Of a stretch of DNA of 12,496 bases, positions 7,662-12,496 are shown one piece after another. How positions within the stretch are numbered: position 1 is the stretch's first letter; each line of letters starts with the position of its first letter. Position numbers and translations under genes: made by a program. Origin of the DNA: an uncultured Clostridia bacterium. GTDB lineage: Bacteria; Bacillota; Clostridia; Peptostreptococcales; Anaerovoracaceae. The DNA is taken from contig CAKQOE010000056.1 in the NCBI GenBank assembly GCA_934255545.1, positions 1 to 12,496 on the forward strand, read 5' to 3'. Under the pieces are notes generated by a model. That model was given only the letters and a program-made list of their open reading frames with translations. It made no database searches and was not told where the DNA came from.

Positions 7662-8226
7662 TAATAAAAGGTTGTATAAATCAACATTTTCAAGGCTTCA
7701 TTATTTTGCTGGTATCAGAATGGAGGACGAAATGGCGGATAATAATGAATTAAAAAGAAATGAAAATATAGCTGACATGGTAAGTGCGCCCGGCGCACGA
7801 AAGAGGCTGAGGATAAGCAGGCCGATAGCTGTATGCGCGGCCGTGGCGGCGCTGATCTGCGCCATGTCCGCTGCAACGTTTGCGGCTACAGGCGGTGAGA
7901 CTGCAAACCCTGTGCAGGCGGTCAAAGTAATGCTGAACGGAGAGTCTGTTTCTGCGACTGCGGTAAAAGCCGACGGCAGCGTGCTGGTCAACATGGGTGA
8001 AGGCGATGTGCTGAGCTGCAAAGACCCTGAGACAGGCGAGTCTCTGGAAATATCAGCACTTGATGACGGAAGCCGGGTAAAGATAGATAAGAAAAAGAAC
8101 GGCGATGATCTGAATGCAGAGGTAAGCAGTGAGAATGGTGACTTTAGTATAAGCGTTGAAAGTACTGATGAAGGTTCCAACGAAAATTCCGATGAAAGTG
8201 ACGATGTCAACAGCGACGAGGAATAA
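7642..8226 (+). CDS. Single-pass membrane protein, putative anti-sigma factor
   Basis: A 194-residue protein with about 60 cytoplasmic residues, one membrane segment at about 61-83 and an exposed C-terminal part of about 110 residues ending in a strongly acidic Asp/Glu/Ser tail. An AAAGGAGG at 7625-7632 sits nine bases before the ATG at 7642. A second start at 7732, preceded by GGAGG, would remove 30 residues. I assign the anti-sigma role from the overlap with the ECF sigma gene and the topology. I see no zinc-binding HxxxCxxC motif, so it would not be a ZAS-type anti-sigma factor. The outside domain (VMLNGESVSATAVKADGS, then a short beta-rich stretch) could be the sensor. A GC palindrome identical to one in the downstream spacer lies inside the gene at 7784-7798. 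Confidence 0.7.
   Translation: MDGKMSNNKRLYKSTFSRLHYFAGIRMEDEMADNNELKRNENIADMVSAPGARKRLRISRPIAVCAAVAALICAMSAATFAATGGETANPVQAVKVMLNGESVSATAVKADGSVLVNMGEGDVLSCKDPETGESLEISALDDGSRVKIDKKKNGDDLNAEVSSENGDFSISVESTDEGSNENSDESDDVNSDEE
7784..7800. repeat. GC palindrome copy 1, inside the anti-sigma gene
   Basis: GTGCGCCCGGCGCACGA: a 15-bp palindrome centred on 7791 plus GA. The same 17 bases occur at 8323-8339. Here they encode part of SAPGAR just before the membrane segment. Confidence 0.6.
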
Positions 8227-8305
8227 CGGCGTTTGCTGAGCGATAGCCAAAAGACGATGAATCAATAAACGCATTAATGCAAAAAACGCAATAAAGCAGC
8301 AATAA

Positions 8306-8339
8306 CATTGAAATTTCAATGCGTGCGCCCGGCGCACGA
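8306..8339. repeat. Two adjacent perfect palindromes after the anti-sigma gene
   Basis: The first, CATTGAAATTTCAATG (8306-8321), is a perfect 16-bp palindrome. The second, GTGCGCCCGGCGCAC (8323-8337), is the second copy of the sequence at 7784. They lie 80 bases after the stop codon at 8226 and just before the promoter at 8351. They could be operators for a dimeric regulator or cruciform/hairpin 3' ends; no T run follows. Confidence 0.6.
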
Positions 8340-8350
8340 TTATTTATACA

Positions 8351-8379
8351 TTGACATTGGAATTGTCATAAAGTATCAT
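8351..8379 (+). promoter_or_regulatory. Housekeeping-type promoter of the ferric-reductase-like operon
   Basis: TTGACA (8351-8356) and TATCAT (8374-8379) are separated by 17 bases, a near-ideal sigma-A arrangement predicting a start near 8386. An inverted repeat TGACA-N7-TGTCA (8352-8368) overlaps the -35 box and spacer. The predicted start coincides with a one-mismatch copy of the GTTAG-N6-CTAAC operator. The transcript would have a leader of about 200 bases before the gene at 8589. Confidence 0.7.
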
Positions 8380-8386
8380 TTATTTA

Positions 8387-8402
8387 GTTATTGCAGACTA
8401 AC
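8387..8402. promoter_or_regulatory. Operator-like palindrome with one mismatch at the predicted transcription start
   Basis: GTTAT-TGCAGA-CTAAC: the same spacing as the perfect copies, with T in place of G at the fifth position of the left half. It lies immediately after the -10 box, where a bound regulator would block initiation. Its right end overlaps the first bases of the terminator-like hairpin. Confidence 0.5.
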
Positions 8403-8430
8403 CGCGAGGCTGCGCCCCGCGGTTTCTTTT
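8400..8430 (+). terminator. Intrinsic terminator, possibly a leader attenuator
   Basis: AACCGCG (8400-8406) pairs with CGCGGTT (8418-8424) around an 11-base loop, followed by TCTTTT. It can end the sigma/anti-sigma transcript from upstream. Because the promoter at 8351 fires just before it, transcripts of the next operon must also cross it. An alternative pairing, GCAG (8393-8396) with CTGC (8410-8413), would disrupt the terminator stem. Confidence 0.75.
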
Positions 8431-8440
8431 AAGTGTATGC

Positions 8441-8456
8441 GTTAGTAACGTCTAAC
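8441..8456. promoter_or_regulatory. Operator-like palindrome GTTAG-N6-CTAAC, redox operon site 2
   Basis: GTTAG at 8441-8445 and CTAAC at 8452-8456 enclose TAACGT. It lies 54 bases after the mismatched copy and 94 bases before the next, so the redox operon has three sites, as does the SLH gene. Confidence 0.7.
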
Positions 8457-8534
8457 TCATGAACGCCTGAAAAATAAGACAGCGTAAGAAACATTGCCGA
8501 TGTCTCGATCTGCTGCAATTTTTTTGGTGTTCAA

Positions 8535-8550
8535 GTTAGTATCAGCTAAC
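8535..8550. promoter_or_regulatory. Operator-like palindrome GTTAG-N6-CTAAC, redox operon site 3
   Basis: GTTAG at 8535-8539 and CTAAC at 8546-8550 enclose TATCAG. It lies 38 bases before the start codon at 8589 and follows a T-rich tract (8519-8525). It may serve a second promoter close to the gene or act as a roadblock. Confidence 0.7.
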
Positions 8551-8588
8551 AGCATCATGTTTTTATGCTCTGCAAAAGGAGGTTTTAT

Positions 8589-9311
8589 ATGGTATTTGTA
8601 ATTGCGCTGGTGATAGCGGCTCTGTTTTCACTGCTCTGCGACAAGGCTCTGAAAAAGCATGCAGGCGCGTTCTACATCGCAGCGGTCGTTCTTGCGGCTA
8701 TAGCTGCTGGGTGCACGTATGCCGGAGTTACAGCAGGCTTCCCGATATGGTTCAGCACATGGATCTGGCCTCTCGTGGCGCGCGGCGCTCTCGGAACAGC
8801 TCTTTTCGTCGTTGTCATGGTCACAGGCGCGCTGCCGAACGGCTCCGCAGCCATGAAAAAGCTCATGCCTATAAGAGGCGAGCTGTCTATCATAGCGTCT
8901 ATACTCACGCTCGGCCACAACATCACTTACGGAAAAACGTATTTCGTCATGCTGTTCACCAAGCCTGCGATGCTTTCAGGAACACAGCTTCTGGCGTGCA
9001 TATCTTCGCTCGTCATGATCTGCATAATGATCCCGCTTTTTATAACGTCATTTAAGTCAGTCCGCAGAAAGATGAGCGCAAAAAACTGGAAAAAGCTCCA
9101 GCGTGCGGCGTACGTTTTCTATGCTCTCATATATGTTCACATAATGCTGCTTTCAGTGCCGATGTATATGCGCGGCATAACGACGTATATGGCAAATATC
9201 ATAGTATATACGGCAGTATTCGGAGCATACGGAGTAATGCGCATCCATAAGGCGGTCGTAAAAAAGCACGCAGCTGCAGCGAAGAAGCGGGCATACCGTG
9301 CTGCTGCCTGA
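8589..9311 (+). CDS. Ferric-reductase-like heme membrane protein
   Basis: A 240-residue integral membrane protein with about seven hydrophobic segments. I choose the ATG at 8589 because AAAAGGAGG (8574-8582) sits six bases upstream; the in-frame ATG at 8565 lies before that ribosome site. The pattern resembles the ferric-reductase-like/MsrQ transmembrane family, which carries electrons through membrane heme to an outside partner. Two histidines lie in predicted membrane helices, in LTLGHN and in YVHIML, and could be a heme ligand pair. I see no cytoplasmic FAD/NADPH domain, so electrons would come from quinol or a partner protein. It is first in the run with the FMN-binding lipoprotein and ApbE, suggesting it feeds electrons to flavinylated domains. 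The C-terminus is rich in Lys, Arg and Ala. The family call rests on the overall pattern and is moderately sure. Confidence 0.75.
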   Translation: MVFVIALVIAALFSLLCDKALKKHAGAFYIAAVVLAAIAAGCTYAGVTAGFPIWFSTWIWPLVARGALGTALFVVVMVTGALPNGSAAMKKLMPIRGELSIIASILTLGHNITYGKTYFVMLFTKPAMLSGTQLLACISSLVMICIMIPLFITSFKSVRRKMSAKNWKKLQRAAYVFYALIYVHIMLLSVPMYMRGITTYMANIIVYTAVFGAYGVMRIHKAVVKKHAAAAKKRAYRAAA

Positions 9312-9321
9312 CAAGCCGGAG

Positions 9322-9338
9322 CAGGCGCCCGGCGCCTG
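9322..9338. repeat. GC palindrome after the ferric-reductase-like gene
   Basis: CAGGCGCC-C-GGCGCCTG is a perfect 17-bp palindrome ten bases after the stop codon, sharing the core GCGCCCGGCGC with the palindromes at 7784 and 8323. No T run follows, so it is more likely an mRNA-stabilising hairpin or a dispersed repeat than a terminator. Confidence 0.5.
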
Positions 9339-9389
9339 AAAAATATTGCAGCATATTAATATTAAAGGAAGATAAAGAGGAAAGATATC

Positions 9390-10082
9390 ATGTTGAAATT
9401 TAAGAAAATATTACCGATAGTATGCGCGACAGCTGTTATTTTTGCAGGATGCGGTTCAGACGCGCCGGCAGCAGACAACTCAGCAGGCGCCGAGCCCGGA
9501 AGCGTTGTCGAAGAAAATATAGACGAGCCGCTTTCTGCTGAAGAGGAAGACACGCAGCAGACTGACGGACAGGATGAAGAAGCCGTTGAAGAACAGACAG
9601 CTGCCGGATCAGAGAACAGCACAAAGGCTTCAGGCTCTGAAAGTAAGGCAGAAGCTTCAAAATCATCAGCTGCCGAAACAGAAACAAAGGCCGCAGCGAA
9701 GACTGAGACAAAAACATCGTCTAAAAGCAATACATCAACGAATACAGCCTCTTCAGGCTCAACAGCATCATCTTCAGCAGCTCCCGCAGCTGCAAAGCCT
9801 GCCGAGCCGACATATAAGTATAAGGACGGTACATACTCAGGCTCAGCCCAGGGCTTCAACGGTCCTGTAGGCGTGAGCGTGACTGTAAGCAAGGACAAGA
9901 TAACTGCCGTATCAGTTACATCGTCTACTGACGATGAACCTTATATCTCAAACGCTAAAGCGCTCTGCTCTCATATGGTTTCAGCAAACAGCGCTGACGT
10001 AAGCGGCGTGAGCGGCGCGACTTACAGCTCAAACGGCATAAAGGGCGCTGTAAAGGCTGCGCTTGCAAAGGCAAAGAATTAA
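9390..10082 (+). CDS. FMN-binding lipoprotein (PplA-like electron carrier)
   Basis: A 230-residue secreted lipoprotein; ATG preceded by AGAGGAAAG. A short lysine-rich start and hydrophobic stretch lead to the lipobox F18-A19-G20-C21, so the mature protein would be tethered to the outer face of the membrane by Cys21. Residues about 24-140 are a flexible Glu/Ser/Ala/Thr/Lys linker. One FMN-binding domain fills about 147-230, with YKDGTYSG at its start and the flavinylation motif SGATYSS, in which T211 is the expected FMN attachment residue. SGATYSSNGI is identical to the motif in the second FMN domain of the SLH protein. Expected role, by analogy with PplA of Listeria: accept electrons at the membrane and pass them outward. 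The next gene encodes ApbE, the enzyme that would load the flavin. The long linker may help the domain reach between membrane and wall. Confidence 0.9.
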   Translation: MLKFKKILPIVCATAVIFAGCGSDAPAADNSAGAEPGSVVEENIDEPLSAEEEDTQQTDGQDEEAVEEQTAAGSENSTKASGSESKAEASKSSAAETETKAAAKTETKTSSKSNTSTNTASSGSTASSSAAPAAAKPAEPTYKYKDGTYSGSAQGFNGPVGVSVTVSKDKITAVSVTSSTDDEPYISNAKALCSHMVSANSADVSGVSGATYSSNGIKGAVKAALAKAKN

Positions 10083-10152
10083 GCAATTATTCATTGCCTG
10101 ACGGACGCGGTTATTGTATTATTACGTAGGAAATGTACATACGTTTACGGGA

Positions 10153-10158
10153 TACAAT
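10153..10158 (+). promoter_or_regulatory. Possible -10 box before apbE
   Basis: TACAAT resembles a -10 box, but the -35 region 17 bases upstream (GAAATG) is poor. If used, transcription would begin near 10165 and leave a short leader before the ATG at 10192. Weak evidence; apbE may simply be read from the upstream promoter. Confidence 0.25.
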
Positions 10159-10191
10159 ATATAAATGAACAAAAAAAGCACGAGGGTATAT

Positions 10192-11322
10192 ATGACAGGA
10201 AAAGGTAATAAGGGTTTTATAAAATCAATATCAGACTTCAGAAGATCCGCAGCTCTTGCTGCGCTGTGCGTACTGCTTGTTATTTCAGCTGCAGGCTGCG
10301 GTACTGCGGACAGTACGTCCGGAGGGTCAGCGGGAGCTGACGCAGGAAAAGCTGTTCAGGGAGATACGACAGAGCATTCGACGACTGTATTTGCGATGGA
10401 TACCGTTATGAATATAACGACATACGGCGGCAGCGACGAGCTGCTGAACAAAGTACAGTCAAGGATAGAGCAGCTTGAATCCATGTTTTCAACAACGGAT
10501 GAAAACAGCGAGATATACGCGGTAAACAGAGACGGAAGCGCTAAGGTGTCTTCAGATACTGAAACACTTACGAAGTTTGCGCTCGATATATGCGGCAAAA
10601 CGAATGGCGCGCTTGATATTTCAATATATCCGGTTGTAAGAGAGTGGGGTTTTACAACGGGTGATTTCAAGGTACCGGACGATTCAGTCATAAAGGATCT
10701 TCTGACTCACGTGGACTACAGGAAAGTCAAGCTTGATGAAAACGAAGATACGATAACGCTTGATAAGGACATGAAGATAGACCTCGGAAGCGTAGCGAAG
10801 GGTTATACGGGCGACCGGATCATAGATATGCTTAAGGAAGCGGGCGTTCAGTCAGCGCTCCTTGATCTGGGCGGCAATATCCAGACGCTCGGCAGTAAGA
10901 CTGACGGCAGCGACTGGCGCGTAGCTGTACAGGACCCAAAGGATCCTTCGAGCGGCGATTATCTCGGTGTTGTGGCTATATCGGACAAGGCGGTCATAAC
11001 ATCTGGAGGATATGAAAGATATTTCCAGGGACCGGACGGAAAAACATACTGGCATATCATAGATCCTTCAACAGGGCGCCCTGCCGAAAACGGGCTTATA
11101 TCCGTTACCATAATAGGCGATAAGGGCGTATACTGCGACTCGCTTTCGACATCGCTTTTCATAATGGGCAAGGAAAAGGCTGCGGAATTCTGGAAGCAGT
11201 ATCAGGATTTTGACATGGTGCTCGTGAGCGATGACGGCGAGGTCGATATAACGGAGGGCATAGCTGACAGGTTCGAACTCAGCAACACAAAAGATTATCA
11301 TCTTAATGTCATAAGCAAGTAA
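10192..11322 (+). CDS. apbE: ApbE FAD:protein FMN transferase, lipoprotein
   Basis: 376 residues from the ATG at 10192, preferred because GAGGG (10182-10186) lies five bases upstream; the in-frame ATG at 10165 adds nine residues and has no ribosome site. A lipobox (SAAGC, Cys36) anchors it outside the membrane. ApbE cleaves FAD and joins FMN by a phosphoester bond to Thr or Ser in [S/T]GAT motifs, using Mg2+. Family motifs in order are FAMDTVMNI, DLGSVAKGYTGDRI, LLDLGGN, SGGYERYF, HIIDPSTGRP (catalytic-region His288) and DSLSTSLF (metal-binding Asp316 and Thr320). All key residues appear intact. Expected substrates are the lipoprotein encoded at 9390 (T211) and the SLH protein encoded at 1170 (T288, T409, perhaps T665). 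FmnB of Listeria is the matching enzyme in that electron transfer locus. Confidence 0.95.
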   Translation: MTGKGNKGFIKSISDFRRSAALAALCVLLVISAAGCGTADSTSGGSAGADAGKAVQGDTTEHSTTVFAMDTVMNITTYGGSDELLNKVQSRIEQLESMFSTTDENSEIYAVNRDGSAKVSSDTETLTKFALDICGKTNGALDISIYPVVREWGFTTGDFKVPDDSVIKDLLTHVDYRKVKLDENEDTITLDKDMKIDLGSVAKGYTGDRIIDMLKEAGVQSALLDLGGNIQTLGSKTDGSDWRVAVQDPKDPSSGDYLGVVAISDKAVITSGGYERYFQGPDGKTYWHIIDPSTGRPAENGLISVTIIGDKGVYCDSLSTSLFIMGKEKAAEFWKQYQDFDMVLVSDDGEVDITEGIADRFELSNTKDYHLNVISK

Positions 11323-11329
11323 AAACAGG

Positions 11330-11354
11330 ACGCGGCATGGATAACATGCCGCGT
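11330..11354 (+). promoter_or_regulatory. Perfect 10-bp intercistronic hairpin
   Basis: ACGCGGCATG (11330-11339) pairs with CATGCCGCGT (11345-11354) around a GATAA loop, seven bases after the apbE stop. No T run follows. It may protect the 3' end of the upstream mRNA, mark a processing site or partly limit readthrough into the last two genes. Confidence 0.65.
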
Positions 11355-11378
11355 ATGTGCGTAAAAGGGTATATATAA

Positions 11379-11867
11379 ATGAAGGGAATAATAAGAAAAG
11401 CTGATATAGCGCTTGCAGCAGTCCTGCTGCTGTTCTGCGCCGGGACGGCGTGGTTCGCATACGGGTCTGGAAGCGATGGCGCTGATATAGAGATAAGCGT
11501 TGACGGGAAGTTATATGGGACTTATTCATTGTCTAAAGACGATGTTATAGATATAGACACAGATCTCGGCCACAATCAGGTGACTGTAAAGGATGGAAAG
11601 GCGTTTATGTCGCAGGCTGACTGTCCGGACGGCTATTGCCTTGGCCAGCATAAGTCTTCGGGTGGTATAAACAGGTCGGATCAGACGCTTGTCTGTCTGC
11701 CTAACAGGGTAGTAGTATCTGTTTCGGGAGACGGCAGCGGAAGCAGTAAAAATGAAAACGGCGCTGACGCAGTAAGCGGCAATCGGGGAGCTTCTGATAT
11801 CCCTGACGCTGTTGCCGGAACTCCGGCTGCGGGAAGCGGCGAGAACGGGGGCGGCGCTGATGAATAA
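11379..11867 (+). CDS. NusG domain II membrane-anchored protein (EetA-like)
   Basis: 162 residues; ATG preceded by AAAAGGG. A membrane segment at about 8-28 is followed by a small beta domain (about 35-113) of the NusG domain II type. It has the family's cysteines in DCPDGYC and LVCLPNRVVV, and LGQHKSSGG between them. It is not the transcription factor NusG: there is no N-terminal NGN domain and the domain should lie outside the membrane. After residue 115 comes a Gly/Ser/Ala/Asn-rich tail of about 47 residues. Proteins of this type are often encoded next to a Gx-transporter-like gene and an ApbE/FMN system, as in the Listeria extracellular electron transfer locus. Their exact role is not settled. 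Its last eight bases overlap the next gene, implying translational coupling. Confidence 0.85.
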   Translation: MKGIIRKADIALAAVLLLFCAGTAWFAYGSGSDGADIEISVDGKLYGTYSLSKDDVIDIDTDLGHNQVTVKDGKAFMSQADCPDGYCLGQHKSSGGINRSDQTLVCLPNRVVVSVSGDGSGSSKNENGADAVSGNRGASDIPDAVAGTPAAGSGENGGGADE

Positions 11868-12399
11868 TAAAAACAGAAACAAAAGCCGCCGTTTGTCGGA
11901 TAAGAGAAACAGTATGGGATACCGCGTGGCGCTCAGCTCTGTTATGACGACTCTGGCGCTTATATTTTCATATGTAGAGGCGCTTATACCGTTTAATTTC
12001 GGCATACCGGGCATAAAGCTGGGACTTTCAAATCTCGTCATCCTTATAGCGCTCTATCGTCTGGGCGCCGGATACGCGTTTACGATAAATATGATAAGGA
12101 TACTTTTATCCGGCCTGCTTTTCGGAGGCGTGTCAGCCATGCTGTACAGTCTGGCCGGGGGACTGCTGAGTTTTGCGGTCATGTTCCTGCTTGTAAAAAC
12201 AAAGCTGTTCAGCCCTGTTGGAGTGAGCATGGCGGGCGGCGTAATGCATAACGTCGGCCAGGTCACAGTCGCGGCTCTCGTTGTAGAAACAGGAAAAATA
12301 TATCTCTACCTGCCGGTCCTGTCAGTAACAGGCCTCATAACAGGAACCATCCTCGGCGTCGCCGCCGCACTTATACTTAAACGCCTTAAACGCGTATAG
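11860..12399 (+). CDS. Gx transporter / heptaprenyl diphosphate synthase component I-like membrane protein (EetB-like)
   Basis: 179 residues from the ATG at 11860, which overlaps the end of the previous gene and follows GGGGG; an in-frame TTG at 11812 lies inside the upstream gene and is less likely. About 20 basic N-terminal residues precede five or six hydrophobic segments. Recognisable family stretches are IPFNFGIPGIKLGLSNL and the glycine-rich GGVMHNVGQV. The family is named after component I of heptaprenyl diphosphate synthase but resembles ECF-transporter substrate-binding subunits; no prenyl-synthase aspartate-rich motif is present, so an enzymatic role is unlikely. Paired with a NusG-II protein, it probably supports the electron transfer system by a membrane step involving a quinone, flavin or other small molecule. 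That is inference from context. No terminator is visible in the 97 bases that follow. Confidence 0.85.
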   Translation: MNNKNRNKSRRLSDKRNSMGYRVALSSVMTTLALIFSYVEALIPFNFGIPGIKLGLSNLVILIALYRLGAGYAFTINMIRILLSGLLFGGVSAMLYSLAGGLLSFAVMFLLVKTKLFSPVGVSMAGGVMHNVGQVTVAALVVETGKIYLYLPVLSVTGLITGTILGVAAALILKRLKRV

Positions 12400-12496
12400 T
12401 AGTTATAAAAATGTATACGTTATTGTAACTTTTATTATTGTGAAATTGCCGATGCCGGTGGCTGATATACGGATAAGCGGAGCTCGGAGCAGAATG

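Noticed and set aside
7701..8210. Long minus-strand open frame opposite the anti-sigma gene
   Set aside because: It is a shadow of the + strand gene: Ser/Phe-rich, no ribosome site, and no family resemblance.
8232..8260. Possible further degraded copy of the 51-bp unit (TGCTGAGCGATAGCC)
   Set aside because: It resembles part of the unit but lacks the paired GTCAGCA arm, so it could be chance.
9362..9898. Long minus-strand open frame opposite the FMN lipoprotein gene
   Set aside because: Low-complexity antisense of the Ala/Ser/Glu linker; the + strand has a lipobox and an FMN motif.
11379..11867. Transcription factor NusG
   Set aside because: Only the domain-II-like part is present, behind a membrane anchor, with no NGN domain.

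Overview
The window looks like chromosomal DNA of an anaerobic, single-membrane (Gram-positive type) bacterium of the class Clostridia. The evidence is an S-layer-homology (SLH) surface protein, two lipoproteins with Gram-positive style lipoboxes, strong AGGAGG-type ribosome sites, a TTG start, heavy use of ATA for isoleucine, and moderate GC content. I cannot fix the genus. Every gene I accept is on the + strand.

Layout. (1) 3-456: the 3' end of a gene for a repeat-domain protein, apparently broken by one extra G in a G6 run, followed by a strong terminator. (2) 500-1169: about 670 bases without a gene. It carries an orphan copy of a hairpin repeat (611-699) and three perfect copies of a palindrome, GTTAG-N6-CTAAC. 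(3) 1170-6257: a 1695-residue secreted protein with three SLH domains, two clear and one or more divergent FMN-binding domains, and a long region resembling Treponema Tp47. (4) 6258-7178: about 920 non-coding bases holding a GC-rich hairpin block, an intrinsic terminator and a tandem array of a 51-bp hairpin unit. (5) 7179-8226: an ECF-type sigma factor overlapping a single-pass membrane protein, probably its anti-sigma factor. (6) 8227-8588: a control region with a near-consensus promoter, a terminator-like hairpin and three more copies of the palindrome, one with a mismatch. (7) 8589-12399: a ferric-reductase-like membrane protein, an FMN-binding lipoprotein, ApbE flavin transferase, a NusG-domain-II membrane protein, and a Gx-transporter/heptaprenyl-diphosphate-synthase-component-I-like membrane protein. 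I see no gene in the last 97 bases.

How it fits together (inference from known families). ApbE attaches FMN covalently, from FAD, to Thr/Ser in [S/T]GAT motifs of FMN-binding domains outside the membrane. The window holds the transferase, a membrane-anchored acceptor (the lipoprotein), a large acceptor tethered to the cell wall (the SLH protein), and a membrane protein with histidines placed as possible heme ligands that could pass electrons outward. This matches the logic of flavin-based extracellular electron transfer loci such as that of Listeria. The proposed route is membrane electron donor -> heme membrane protein -> flavinylated lipoprotein -> flavinylated SLH protein -> external acceptor. 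Shared palindromes before both the SLH gene and the ferric-reductase-like operon suggest one regulator, not encoded here, controls both units. The least familiar parts are the SLH + multi-FMN + Tp47-like architecture, the shared operator set, and the 51-bp hairpin array.
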